A stretch of 64,000 nucleotides of DNA from CAYZJR01 sp964503045 (GCA_964503045.1 CAZCZI010000006.1:62001-126000); one strand, 5' to 3'. Positions 17,177 through 26,382 are shown, counted from the stretch's first letter. Made by a program: numbers and translations. The notes: generated by a model not told the origin, from the sequence alone.

Positions 17177-19165
17177 ATGAAAACTACACCCATTCTGCTG
17201 CTCTCAATAATTGCATTAGTTCAAACACAGACCGCAAGCATCATCGCACCGGAATGCATGTTGCAACCAGCCGCCGCATCAGGGAAAGACGACAATCAAA
17301 AATCTGCAAGGACAGCCAGCATGTCTTCTTACGAAAAACTCTTGAAGGAATTGGAACAAGAGGTCAAACAGGGTAATGAAGCAGCGGCGAAATCCGTGAT
17401 CGAAAAGTTAGCAAAAGTAGAGTGGAACGACGTATCGGATGGTCAGCGCCCAGATGCTCTGCGCAAATCCGAAATGTCGGAGGGTGCAGATTTTTTAATC
17501 GGAAAACAACGGTGGGAGCTGGCAAAATTCTATTTGGAACGCATCCCAAAATCCGAACCTGGCTGGGGATACGTTCTGATCAAACACTTGTGCGCCGACA
17601 ACAAAAATGATGCCACCAAACTCGATGCCGTAGACGGCTGGATAAAAGCGAGATATCCAGCCAATCCGGATTATTGGTGCCACCTGCGTATCGTCTTCGG
17701 GCAAGAAGCCGGCAGAAAAGATCGCGTGTTTCAAGAACTGGAAAAAGAAGTCAAAGACAATCCCGAAGATCTAGATCGCGCGAAGCGTTTCATCAGCGCA
17801 ACCAGCGAACTCGCAGATAAAAAGGACATCCACTGGATTTGTGACGTCGTCAATCCGCAACTCGCCTATGACAATTATCGCGTGGCCGAATGGCTTCACA
17901 CGAGGTTTCCCAAAGAAGCGATTCACTACCTGAATCGCGCACGCACGATTCCGTTTAAGCCGCAAGACGAAAAGGCTATACGGGATTTCATGCGACATCA
18001 CACAGCTCGCGCGCAGATTTTCCCTGTGGACGTCGCCAAAGATTTCAGCGTTTGGACGCGTTCTATGTTAGCTGAGTGCTACCAAAAGGCAGGCGACAGC
18101 AAAGCCGCGCAAGAACTGTTGGTGCAGCTTTCCAAAGAAACCGGCGGGCAAACGCCGTCATACGCACTATCGCAGCTAGCCGGCCAAGTGCAAGCTTCGA
18201 CACCAACAAAACCGCTTGAAGCTCAAATCAAAAAAGCGGAACCTGCTAACGAAGATAACATTCCATATTGGCGCGGACGAGCAGATTACTATCGCGGCAG
18301 AGGCGACTTAGCAAAAGAAAAGGAAGCCCTGGAACATGCATTGAAGCTGGCGAAGACAAAGAAGGATCCCAGCTGGCAATTCTATTTTCCAGGAACAGTC
18401 ACTGACCTCGCACGATTCATCAAGAAGAACGAAAGCGAAAAAGCCGCGATGGTATTCGTGTGGAAGGAGTTCGATGCCAATCCGGATCTCGAGTTTCGAA
18501 AACGCCTGATTCGCGATTTCGAAGGACAATTCGAAACAGATCAAACCGGGTATTTGGGACCGACTGACGAGCGACTTTGGTGGGTGCTCAAGCAGACTCC
18601 GACCTGGAAGCACGACGAAGAACGCCTTCTGTGGCGCATGGCAAGAAACGCGAAAGCAGGTGCCGAACGTGACGCACTTTGGAAACGCGCCGAGCAACTG
18701 GCACAAGGCAATGAGAGCCGAGAAGCCATCCTTGGTTGGATAATGAATAGAACGCAGGAAGCTAAACGTTCCATTCCCTTGCTTCAAGCCGCATGCAAAA
18801 CCAAAGATGCCGAGCTAAAGAGCAGCGCACAGTTCACACTGTTTGAGAGCTACCTCGACACTTCCGATTGGAAGCACGCCGAGGCGATTTGGAACGGCGC
18901 ATCACAGCGCCTAACCGAAAACGAAAAACCCGATTGGCTGTCACGAATTGCATTGGAGGCCGCTCGTTCAGGCGATAAAGAAAACGCACTTAGACTCTGG
19001 AAATCAAAAGACAAAGTTGATTTGAGTGCAATCGGTTTGCTGGACGAGATGGTCAAACAAGGTATGAAGGAACCACTCGCAAACTATTACCGTGAATTGA
19101 AAAAGACGAAGCCGCAATCAACGGTTCCCGACGAAGCATTGAAGATTCTCTCCAGCGCCCATTAG
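17177..19165 (+). CDS. Secreted helical-repeat (TPR-like) protein
   Basis: A 662-residue protein with a signal peptide at residues 1-20 (MKTTPILLLSIIALVQTQTA), so likely exported. The rest is almost entirely amphipathic helix pairs rich in Ala, Lys, Glu and Trp. Several have degenerate TPR character: AECYQKAGDSKAAQELLVQL, GRADYYRGRGDLAKEKEALEHALKLA, ALEAARSGDKENALRLWKSK. No enzyme motif is seen. It resembles periplasmic solenoid scaffolds in fold only. It is followed directly by the GTGATCAC repeat cluster. Function unknown. Confidence 0.75.
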   Translation: MKTTPILLLSIIALVQTQTASIIAPECMLQPAAASGKDDNQKSARTASMSSYEKLLKELEQEVKQGNEAAAKSVIEKLAKVEWNDVSDGQRPDALRKSEMSEGADFLIGKQRWELAKFYLERIPKSEPGWGYVLIKHLCADNKNDATKLDAVDGWIKARYPANPDYWCHLRIVFGQEAGRKDRVFQELEKEVKDNPEDLDRAKRFISATSELADKKDIHWICDVVNPQLAYDNYRVAEWLHTRFPKEAIHYLNRARTIPFKPQDEKAIRDFMRHHTARAQIFPVDVAKDFSVWTRSMLAECYQKAGDSKAAQELLVQLSKETGGQTPSYALSQLAGQVQASTPTKPLEAQIKKAEPANEDNIPYWRGRADYYRGRGDLAKEKEALEHALKLAKTKKDPSWQFYFPGTVTDLARFIKKNESEKAAMVFVWKEFDANPDLEFRKRLIRDFEGQFETDQTGYLGPTDERLWWVLKQTPTWKHDEERLLWRMARNAKAGAERDALWKRAEQLAQGNESREAILGWIMNRTQEAKRSIPLLQAACKTKDAELKSSAQFTLFESYLDTSDWKHAEAIWNGASQRLTENEKPDWLSRIALEAARSGDKENALRLWKSKDKVDLSAIGLLDEMVKQGMKEPLANYYRELKKTKPQSTVPDEALKILSSAH

Positions 19166-19203
19166 TCGAACACGTAATGTGTGAGCATCGTGATCTCGCG
19201 ACG

Positions 19204-19361
19204 CGTGATCACGTGCCGCGTGATCACGCGTCGCGTGGCCATCGTATGCGGTGACTCTGCATCGTATGTGGTGGCCATGCAACGCGTGATCACGAAATTC
19301 GTGTCCCATTCGCAGCATTAATCTCGTGATCACGTACCGCGTGATCACGTCAGGTGATCAC
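19204..19361. repeat. Cluster of six GTGATCAC palindromes
   Basis: Perfect copies of CGTGATCACG lie at 19204-19213, 19219-19228, 19285-19294, 19325-19334 and 19340-19349, and an 8-bp core at 19354-19361. Between them are related words (GCGTGGCCATCG, CGTATGTGGTGGCCATG). The cluster fills the convergent gap between the helical protein and the beta-propeller. One more CGTGATCACG is at 27446-27455 behind dgcA. Spacing is irregular, so this is not a CRISPR. Confidence 0.8.
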
Positions 19362-19375
19362 TCGCCTTGTCGGGT

Positions 19376-20869
19376 TCACAGCGGAACCCAAATCAACTCG
19401 TCGGAGTTATGCCCAATCACCGGTTGATTTTCAAACTCCAACTTCGTCGTGTTGAAAATACCGACGGCATCGGTTGCATGACTCGATACAATCAATTTGT
19501 CCGAGTCCGGCATCATCATGACTGTGCTCGGAAAGTCCACGTCAAGCGGAAGTTTCACATCCGAAATCTTTTTGTTTGTGGTTAAATCATAAGCGCCGAT
19601 CGTATTGTCTTTCGCCTGAGCGACAAACAGTTTCGTTCCGTCATGACTCAGTGCGACTCCGGTTGGACCTGCACCAGTTTCAATCTTTGCCAGAATTTGA
19701 CGCCTCACAATATCGATGACCGAAACAATGTTATCGAGCCTGGAAGATACATAGACAAATCGTCCATCTTTGCTGACAGTTAGGGCATTTGGCATGGCGC
19801 CGACTGTGATCCATCCCAAAACCTTTTGATTGAGTGTCGACATAAAGGTCACTTGGTTGGCAGGAACATTGAGCATAATCAAAGTATTGCCGTTAGGAGT
19901 AATCGTCATTCTTGCTGGTCCGGCGGGCACTCGTGTTTTCAGAAGCACCTTGCCGGTTGCGGTTTCAATTACAGCGATGTCGTTGGCGGCACTCTCGGAC
20001 ACGTAGAGCAACCGTCCGTTTGGAAGTGCCACCAAGCCTTTGGGTGCGCACTTTGGAGAAAGGTCAATCTGTCCGACGAATTCACGCTTTTTGGGATCGA
20101 TCTTCAATATGCGATTCTTTGATTGGTCGGCGATGTAGAGAGTTCCGTCAACGCAGGTCATGCCGCAGGGAGTTCCCTCGGTTGGAAACTCAGCGATCTT
20201 CTTAAGAGTGTTTTCTTCTAGCAGCGTGATCTTTCCGCTGCCGGGCGATGTGACAAACACCGCGCCATGCTTGGGTCCCGCTTCAGTAGTGGCAACGGAT
20301 TCGCCGGTGTCTTGGGTCTGAATGACGACAGGATCTTCTACTGTGCCAATCGCCAAATCGCCAAGAATCGGTTTCAAGCTTTTCGGCATCACCAACCGTT
20401 CAGGGACAATCAAATCCGATGGGAAACGCAAAGTGAGAAAGTGCTTGCGAGTGTTTTCCGGCATATTGGCAGGCAGAACGACAGTGCGCATATTCGCTTT
20501 ATTGATTGTTTTGTTCAAGACACGAACATAGCACCAACCATTTGTATAAAAGATGCAATCAGGATTTTTCTCGTCAGGGAAAGTGGCGTGAATTTGGGTT
20601 CGCTCTACCTTTGGCGCGTTGGCCGGCAGCAAAGGTAAAAACAGCCTGCCATCCTTTGTTTCAAGCGCACCATCAAGTCGTATGCGAACCGCGGGAAACT
20701 GCTGTCCAAGATAATCTTTAAACTCTTGTGGCAGCTTTGTAGCAAACGCAGGTGTGGCGCAAAATAGAAGTGAAGCGCAAAGCAATGAAGCGCAAAGCAA
20801 TGACGCGCAGAGCACCGACGTGCCCAGAGCTGACGGGCGAACTAACGAAAAGAGAACTTCATTCACCAT
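19376..20869 (-). CDS. Secreted YVTN-type beta-propeller protein
   Basis: An exported protein of about 497 residues. The signal peptide has a repetitive hydrophobic core (CASLLCASLLCASLLFCATPAFA) ending in an AFA-type cleavage site. The mature part contains a domain with cysteines and then repeated blades of the YVTN/NHL kind: GTLYIADQSKNRILKIDP, GRLLYVSESAANDIAVIETATGKVL, GRFVYVSSRLDNIVSVIDI and TKLFVAQAKDNTIGAYDL. These are binding scaffolds. The ATG at 20869 overlaps the dnaJ stop by 11 bp. A longer start near 20917, after AAGGCGG, is also possible. Co-transcription with dnaJ is likely; the ligand is unknown. Confidence 0.8.
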   Translation of the reverse strand: MVNEVLFSLVRPSALGTSVLCASLLCASLLCASLLFCATPAFATKLPQEFKDYLGQQFPAVRIRLDGALETKDGRLFLPLLPANAPKVERTQIHATFPDEKNPDCIFYTNGWCYVRVLNKTINKANMRTVVLPANMPENTRKHFLTLRFPSDLIVPERLVMPKSLKPILGDLAIGTVEDPVVIQTQDTGESVATTEAGPKHGAVFVTSPGSGKITLLEENTLKKIAEFPTEGTPCGMTCVDGTLYIADQSKNRILKIDPKKREFVGQIDLSPKCAPKGLVALPNGRLLYVSESAANDIAVIETATGKVLLKTRVPAGPARMTITPNGNTLIMLNVPANQVTFMSTLNQKVLGWITVGAMPNALTVSKDGRFVYVSSRLDNIVSVIDIVRRQILAKIETGAGPTGVALSHDGTKLFVAQAKDNTIGAYDLTTNKKISDVKLPLDVDFPSTVMMMPDSDKLIVSSHATDAVGIFNTTKLEFENQPVIGHNSDELIWVPL

Positions 20870-22148
20870 TTCTTGGACGAAATGCATCCACGATCTTGTC
20901 GAGAATTGAGCCTTCATCATCGTCCGCCTTGTCTTTCTTCTTTTTTGAAGACTTATGATTAGTTGATGTCTCTGACGAACCGGATGTTCCCTCTTGCTCG
21001 TCACTTGATTTTCTACTGTCGTCTGAAGTCTTCTTGTCCTTCTTTTCTACGCTCAGCTTTTCGCCGCGCAGTTCAGCCAATTTTTCGAGAAGATGTTTCT
21101 CTTCACTTGAAAGTTTCGTCGGCGTTTCGACGAAAATGTGCACGAGCTGATCGCCGCGTCGATTCGGTTGATTGAAGCGCGGCACGCCCAATTCGCGCAT
21201 GACGAGTGTGGTTCCGGTCTGGATGCCGGCTGGAATCTTCAACACTTTGTCATTGTCTACGGTTGGAACGAGAATTTCACCACCCAGAGCAGCCAAAGAC
21301 ATGCTGATGAACTGTTTGATGTGAATAATGTCGCCGTCTCTGACAAAGACGGGATGTTCTTTGACGTGAATGATTACAAAAAGGTCGCCGTAGGGGCCTC
21401 CGCGCGGTCCTTTGTCACCGGCGGACGTGAGCCTCAGTCGCGAACCGGCCTCGATACCCGCTGGGACTTTCACATCAAAGTCGCGTTTCTTGCGAGTGAG
21501 TCCTTGTCCCTGACAGTCTCGGCAGGGTTTTTCGATCTTCTTGCCGTTGCCGCCGCAATCAGGGCAGGCAATGATTTGATAGCTCTGAACAAAGAGCATG
21601 TTGACCATTTGCTTGACTTGCCCCATGCCACCGCATGTAGTGCAAGTCGTGGTAGTGCTGCCTGGTGCCGCGCCGCTTCCCAAGCAAGTCGTACAATCTT
21701 CCAGTCGTTTGACCGAGACCTTTCTTTCAACGCCAAAGACGGATTCGAGGAAGTCGATTTCCATGTCGTACTTCAGATGCGCGCCTTGATATGGTCCCGA
21801 GCTGCCGGAGCGTCCAAAGCCGCCCATGCCGCCTCTCATGCCACCGCCAAACAATGCTTCGATTAGTTCGTCGATGCCGAAGCCGGAGAATGAGCTGAAG
21901 TCGAAATTGTCGAATCCTCGAGTGGAACCTTTGACGCCCTCGTGCCCATAGCGATCGTAGGTCGAGCGCTTCTGCTCGTCGGATAGAACTTCGTACGCTT
22001 CTGCGAGTTCTTTAAAGGCGGCTTCGTCCCCGCTTTCTTTATTGTCCGGATGCAGCGCGCGCGCCTTGTTGCGAAACGACTTCTTTATCTCATCGCCGGT
22101 CGCTTTCTTCTGCACACCCAAGACTTCGTAGTAATCTCTCTTTGACAT
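20859..22148 (-). CDS. dnaJ: Chaperone protein DnaJ
   Basis: Hsp40 co-chaperone that delivers substrates to DnaK and stimulates its ATPase. The 429-residue protein has the J domain with HPD at residues 33-35, a Gly/Phe region (about 78-115), and four zinc-binding CxxCxGxG-type repeats (CTTCLGSG, CTTCGGMG, CPDCGGNG, CRDCQGQG). The C-terminal substrate domains follow. The tail of about 60 residues after the usual end is Lys/Ser/Glu/Asp rich (KSSKKKKDKADDDEG) and longer than in typical DnaJ. It is the third gene of grpE-dnaK-dnaJ. Confidence 0.96.
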   Translation of the reverse strand: MSKRDYYEVLGVQKKATGDEIKKSFRNKARALHPDNKESGDEAAFKELAEAYEVLSDEQKRSTYDRYGHEGVKGSTRGFDNFDFSSFSGFGIDELIEALFGGGMRGGMGGFGRSGSSGPYQGAHLKYDMEIDFLESVFGVERKVSVKRLEDCTTCLGSGAAPGSTTTTCTTCGGMGQVKQMVNMLFVQSYQIIACPDCGGNGKKIEKPCRDCQGQGLTRKKRDFDVKVPAGIEAGSRLRLTSAGDKGPRGGPYGDLFVIIHVKEHPVFVRDGDIIHIKQFISMSLAALGGEILVPTVDNDKVLKIPAGIQTGTTLVMRELGVPRFNQPNRRGDQLVHIFVETPTKLSSEEKHLLEKLAELRGEKLSVEKKDKKTSDDSRKSSDEQEGTSGSSETSTNHKSSKKKKDKADDDEGSILDKIVDAFRPRNGE

Positions 22149-22161
22149 CAGTTACCTGTAG

Positions 22162-22181
22162 TTCACTTTAGCTAAAGTGAA
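22162..22181. promoter_or_regulatory. 20-bp perfect palindrome across the dnaK stop
   Basis: TTCACTTT-AGCT-AAAGTGAA is self-complementary over all 20 bp. The dnaK stop TAG (22172-22174 on the minus strand) lies inside it, and dnaJ starts 14 bp further on. In RNA it would fold as an 8-bp stem with a 4-nt loop. No U-tract follows, so a processing or stability hairpin between the cistrons is more likely than a terminator. Confidence 0.6.
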
Positions 22182-24088
22182 GTTCCTTCTTCCTCCTCAA
22201 CATCTTCTACGTCACCAGTGACGTCGGGTGTAGTGCTTTCGTCGGTTGTACCGCCGGAGGTTGCACCACCGGCAATGCGCCCGCCTCTGCCCAACTCGAT
22301 TGGTCCCGAGTCGGAGAATGAAGGGCGTCGCTTCGCCTGTCCACCCTGACGATTGCCAGTGTGAATCGCTCTACCCAATTCGAGCAGAGCCACTTCCAAA
22401 CCAGCCAACACTGACTTTAGATCTTCGTCGTCGCGGTTGAGTGCTGCTCTTGCCGAATCCATCGCTCGGCGCAGCTTTTCGACGTAGAGTTTGTCAACGC
22501 GATCTGCGTACTTCGAATCGGTGCGCTCAGCTTCCTGCAAGCGAGCTTCAAGATTGATGCGCGACGAGATTTTCTCTTTGGCGACGCGGTCTGATTGCGC
22601 GTATTCTTCCGCTTCCTTTTGCAAGGTGTCGACTTCGTCCGGGCTCAGTCCGGTGGTTCTCTGAATGGTAACTGAGTGCTTGATGCCCGAACCATAGTCG
22701 CGCGCGCTGCAGTGCAGGATTCCGTCGGCATCGATGTCGAAAGTCACTTCGATTTTGGGAACCCCGCGTGGAGCAGCAGGAATTCCATTGAGCTGGAACT
22801 TCGCCAGAGATTGATTGTAGCCCGCAAGCTCACGCTCTCCTTGCAAAACATGTACTTCGACTGAAGTCTGTCCATCTTCGGTGGTGGTAAACGTCATGGT
22901 TCGGCTGGTTGGGATCGTCGTGTTGCGCTCGATGATACGAGTGAAAAGCCCGCCTGCAGTTTCGATTCCCAGAGACAACGGAATGACATCGAGCAAAAGC
23001 ACGTCTTGCACATCACCGGCAAGAATCGATGCTTGAATTGCAGCTCCCAGTGCCACCGCCTCATCCGGATTGACGGACTTGGTGGGTTCTTTCGAGAAAT
23101 ATCTTCGAATCGCATCTTGCACCGCAGGAATGCGTGTCGAACCTCCAACCAGAATAATCTGCGAAATCTGCTCGGGCGAAAGTTGCGAATCATCCAGAGC
23201 TTGCTGAAGAGGGCCAAGCGTGGCCTCCACCAGATGCGATGTCAGCTCGTTGAACTGCGCACGCGACAAAGCCGTCTGCAAGTGCTTGGGACCATCTTGA
23301 TCGGCTGTCAAAAAGGGCAGATGAATCTCAGTGGTCATCGCCGTGGAGAGCTCAATCTTCGCCCGCTCCGCTGTCTCTTTCAAGCGCTGCACCGCGACGA
23401 GATCGTTGGAGATATCAATCTCCGATGACTTCTGAAACTCTGCAATCAAAAAATCAATAATGCACTGATCGAAATCATCGCCACCGAGCCTGTTGTTGCC
23501 GCTCGTGGCCTTGACTTCAAAGACGCCCTCTGTGATTTCCAGGATTGAGACATCGAATGTTCCGCCCCCTAAATCAAAAACCAAAATCATTGCATGTTCA
23601 TTGAGCTTGTTGAGCCCATAAGCAAGAGCGCTGGCTGTCGGCTCGTTGATGATGCGCAAAACATCCAGCCCGGCAATTTGTCCTGCGTCACGCGTGGCTT
23701 GACGCTGCGAGTCGTTGAAGTAGGCAGGAACAGTAATAACTGCCTTCGATACCTTTTCACCGAGATACGACTCTGCATCAGCTTTGATCTTTTGCAAAAC
23801 CATCGCCGATATCTGCTCGGGGCTGTGTGACTGATCGTCGATGGCGACGCGATAGTTGGTTCCCATCTCGCGTTTTATTGATTGAATGGTGCGCGCCGGG
23901 TTGATCACCGCCTGCCGCTTCGCCACTTGCCCCACCAACCTGTCACCATTCTTGGTGAATGCCACTACCGAAGGTGTGGTTCTGCCGCCTTCGGAGTTTT
24001 CGATAATGGCCGGCTTTCCGCCTTCCATTATGGCGACACACGAATATGTCGTTCCCAAATCGATGCCAATTATTCTGTCACTGCTCAT
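22172..24088 (-). CDS. dnaK: Chaperone protein DnaK
   Basis: Hsp70 ATPase that folds and holds client proteins. The 638-residue length and motifs are standard: IGIDLGTTYSCVA, VPAYFNDSQRQATRDAGQIAG, LVFDLGGGTFDVS, ILVGGSTRIPAVQ, then the substrate domain with DVIPLSLGIETAGG and NTTIPTS. The tail is Gly- and Glu-rich but does not end in the EEVD-like peptide seen elsewhere; it ends EEEEGTSL. A few positions differ from the textbook pattern (for example NGIPAAPRGVPKIEVTFDID is normal, but KKMVKEAE-type text is shortened). It lies 57 bp after grpE and shares its operon. Confidence 0.97.
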   Translation of the reverse strand: MSSDRIIGIDLGTTYSCVAIMEGGKPAIIENSEGGRTTPSVVAFTKNGDRLVGQVAKRQAVINPARTIQSIKREMGTNYRVAIDDQSHSPEQISAMVLQKIKADAESYLGEKVSKAVITVPAYFNDSQRQATRDAGQIAGLDVLRIINEPTASALAYGLNKLNEHAMILVFDLGGGTFDVSILEITEGVFEVKATSGNNRLGGDDFDQCIIDFLIAEFQKSSEIDISNDLVAVQRLKETAERAKIELSTAMTTEIHLPFLTADQDGPKHLQTALSRAQFNELTSHLVEATLGPLQQALDDSQLSPEQISQIILVGGSTRIPAVQDAIRRYFSKEPTKSVNPDEAVALGAAIQASILAGDVQDVLLLDVIPLSLGIETAGGLFTRIIERNTTIPTSRTMTFTTTEDGQTSVEVHVLQGERELAGYNQSLAKFQLNGIPAAPRGVPKIEVTFDIDADGILHCSARDYGSGIKHSVTIQRTTGLSPDEVDTLQKEAEEYAQSDRVAKEKISSRINLEARLQEAERTDSKYADRVDKLYVEKLRRAMDSARAALNRDDEDLKSVLAGLEVALLELGRAIHTGNRQGGQAKRRPSFSDSGPIELGRGGRIAGGATSGGTTDESTTPDVTGDVEDVEEEEGTSL

Positions 24089-24145
24089 AACAAAAAGGAG
24101 TTGACCGGAAGAAGAATCATCGAACCAAAAGTTTTATTCACGCCG

Positions 24146-25087
24146 TTAACCAAGCTGATCCGAGGTTTCTTTGTCTGCCTCTTCAGCATCATCCGTAATG
24201 TCATATACGGTTTGTGGCTGCTTATCCTCTGGTTGCTGGGTAAGCGAGTCGGAGGAAAGTTCGACAATGGGCAAATCTTGAGTGGCTCTTGCCGGGCCCT
24301 CTTCATCGTGCACGGCTTGTACTGTCAATTCAGGCTCAATCACCACAGCTCCAGGCGGAATCGTTTCGTCCTTCTGCTGTTCATGAGCGGGTTCTTCGCC
24401 TTCCAGCTTTGTCGCCACATTAACCAGAGACGGTCGAATTACTTTCTCATTGAAGGTGTAACCCGGTCTGAGCTGATGCACTACCGAACCATCAGGAACC
24501 TCATTAGTTGCGATTTCCTGAACCGGCTCGTGGAGTCGAGGATCAAACGGCGTTCCAATCACTTCGAGCTGCTTGACGCCAATCTGATCCAGGCAGCGGG
24601 TAAACCGCGAGTAGACCATCTTAATACTGTCGATTAGAACTTTGGGATCTTGATCGGGTTTCAAACGGCTCTGCGCCAAGTCCAAATCATCAAGCGCCGG
24701 CAGAAGCGCCTCAATAGCCTTCTGCACGCCAATCGCCTGAAACTCTTCGCGCTCGCGATCCATTCTCTTTCGATAGTTCTCGAAGTCCGCGGCCATACGC
24801 TTGTAAAGGCTCTCAGCCTCGGTGGTCTTGGCCTCTGCCTCTTTGAGATTGTTCTCGAGATAAGCGCAGTTTTGGCAAGGACCGGAGCGCGCTCCGCCGC
24901 CGCCACCGCCGGCTTGCTTGTCGGTGAGCCCGAAATCTTCCGGGTCAGGCTCCGCGCCGGCATACATGGCGCGATAAAAGGCCTTGGCTGCGTTCATACG
25001 CCCGCCTTTACCTTCTTTGCTTTCGCTCGCTGCCGCAGCCTCTTCCGAAGGATCTGTTTCTTCGTTCTGCGTGCTTTCGTCTACCAT
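24146..25087 (-). CDS. grpE: Nucleotide exchange factor GrpE, extended at both ends
   Basis: Releases ADP from DnaK. The core spans about residues 75-220: a coiled coil (YLENNLKEAEAKTTEAESLYKRMAADFENYRKRMDRERE) followed by the four-helix and beta-wing part ending in GYTFNEKVIRPSLVNVAT. At 313 residues it is much longer than the usual 180-220. There is an acidic, Gly-rich N-terminus with a CxxC pair (GPCQNC) and an acidic C-terminal tail of about 90 residues. It is the first gene of the operon. I looked for a CIRCE operator upstream and did not see one, and no hrcA is adjacent. Confidence 0.93.
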   Translation of the reverse strand: MVDESTQNEETDPSEEAAAASESKEGKGGRMNAAKAFYRAMYAGAEPDPEDFGLTDKQAGGGGGGARSGPCQNCAYLENNLKEAEAKTTEAESLYKRMAADFENYRKRMDREREEFQAIGVQKAIEALLPALDDLDLAQSRLKPDQDPKVLIDSIKMVYSRFTRCLDQIGVKQLEVIGTPFDPRLHEPVQEIATNEVPDGSVVHQLRPGYTFNEKVIRPSLVNVATKLEGEEPAHEQQKDETIPPGAVVIEPELTVQAVHDEEGPARATQDLPIVELSSDSLTQQPEDKQPQTVYDITDDAEEADKETSDQLG

Positions 25088-25212
25088 TAACTTCCGTCTC
25101 CCCGAGACAATCTTGACATTTGGAGCTGCCAGCCCCTATCTATCTGCTACCCTGAAATGCCACCAAATCATGACAGATCTAAGTAGGATTCTGGAATAAG
25201 CAACAGTCCCTT

Positions 25213-25218
25213 TATAAT
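25213..25218 (+). promoter_or_regulatory. -10 element upstream of dgcN
   Basis: TATAAT within TTTATAATTC in the divergent region between grpE and dgcN. The matching -35 region is weak (CTGGAA at 16 nt). The element is nearly symmetric, so it might also serve the minus strand. Transcription from it would give a leader of about 45 nt before the ATG at 25269. Confidence 0.4.
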
Positions 25219-25268
25219 TCTATGGCACCTGACGGCAATATTTGAGCCACTTTCACACAAAAAAATAA

Positions 25269-26369
25269 ATGTCTAAATCTGATCAAGCCTACCTCGACAA
25301 AAACGCACGCCTGGCAATATATGCCGAGGGAGAGTTTGGAAAGGGGCGCTCCAAGACAGCCGAGGGCGTGATCAGGTACGGCAGAAACCCCGTAGCAGCA
25401 GTGATTGACAGCACCGCCAAAGGCAGAACCGTCGCGGACGTCATAAACGGCATCAAAAGCCAGGCGCCAATTGTCGGCTCAGTCGGTGAGGCGGTCTCGT
25501 ACAAACCGGATGCTCTTTTGTTAGGAACGGCTTGGACCGGCGGCGCCCTGCCCAAACAGTGGCGTGGCGACATAATGACAGCTCTTGAAAAAGGCATGGA
25601 TGTAGTCAATGGACTGCATGACTTCCTTGCCGACGACGATGAAATCGCAGCTCTGGCCAAGAAGCTCAACCGTAAGCTTTACGACGTCAGACGCCCACCC
25701 GAAGACTTGCCGGTGGCCAGCGGTTTGGCGGCAACTGTGCGTGGATTCACGGTTTTGACGGTTGGAACAGATTGTTCTGTCGGCAAAATGACGGTCTGTC
25801 TGGAGATTGATAAGGTCGCTCGCCGGCGTGGATTCAAATCCGAGTTCATCGCCACCGGTCAGACCGGCATCATGATTTGCGGAACCGGCATCGCAATCGA
25901 CCGTGTAATCGGCGATTTCATGGCCGGGGCAACCGAGAAGATGGTCTTGGAAGCAGACGCCGAAAAGCCCGATTTCATCTTGGTTGAAGGGCAAGGGTCT
26001 CTCGCCCATCCGGGCTTTTCAGGCGTTACACTGTCGCTTCTGCACGGTGCCGCTCCCGCTTGCATGATTCTTTGTCACAAATCTTCGCGAAGAAATATCA
26101 ATGAGACGCGCTTTCCGATTCCGGACATGCCAAAACTAATTCAGGTGTACGAAACCATGGCGGCATATGTGCGCCAATCGAAAATCGTGGGCATCGCGCT
26201 CAACACTGTAGGCTTGGATGAATCGCAATCCCAAGTTGCAATCGACGAAGCCAAGAAGCTCACCGGATTGCCATGCACCGATCCCGTGCGTTTCGGTGGA
26301 GAACCACTATTTGAAGCCATTCATGCTTTCAAGGAGGCACAGAAAGGAAGTGACCAAGACTCAGACTAA
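25269..26369 (+). CDS. dgcN: DUF1611-family protein, DgcN-like (putative D-glutamate N-acetyltransferase)
   Basis: A 366-residue protein of the DUF1611 family: an N-terminal Rossmann-like part and a C-terminal P-loop part with GTDCSVGKMT at residues 166-175, followed by FILVEGQGSLAHPGFSGVTLSLLHG. The family includes DgcN, reported to acetylate D-glutamate in a D-glutamate degradation pathway together with the enolase-superfamily racemase DgcA. Here the next gene, starting 14 bp downstream, is exactly such an enolase-superfamily protein. That conserved pairing is the main reason for the name. The alternative is an uncharacterised P-loop protein acting on another amino acid. Fold family is firm; substrate is inference. 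Confidence 0.75.
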   Translation: MSKSDQAYLDKNARLAIYAEGEFGKGRSKTAEGVIRYGRNPVAAVIDSTAKGRTVADVINGIKSQAPIVGSVGEAVSYKPDALLLGTAWTGGALPKQWRGDIMTALEKGMDVVNGLHDFLADDDEIAALAKKLNRKLYDVRRPPEDLPVASGLAATVRGFTVLTVGTDCSVGKMTVCLEIDKVARRRGFKSEFIATGQTGIMICGTGIAIDRVIGDFMAGATEKMVLEADAEKPDFILVEGQGSLAHPGFSGVTLSLLHGAAPACMILCHKSSRRNINETRFPIPDMPKLIQVYETMAAYVRQSKIVGIALNTVGLDESQSQVAIDEAKKLTGLPCTDPVRFGGEPLFEAIHAFKEAQKGSDQDSD

Positions 26370-26382
26370 AACCCAAAACTCC

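Noticed and set aside
19204..19361. CRISPR array
   Set aside because: The repeated unit is only 8-10 bp, spacing is irregular and there are no cas genes.
25222..25245. Seven-codon upstream reading frame before dgcN
   Set aside because: The predicted transcription start from the TATAAT at 25213 falls inside its ATG, so it would not be fully transcribed.
25088..25268. CIRCE heat-shock operator upstream of grpE
   Set aside because: No TTAGCACTC-N9-GAGTGCTAA or close variant is present in the region.
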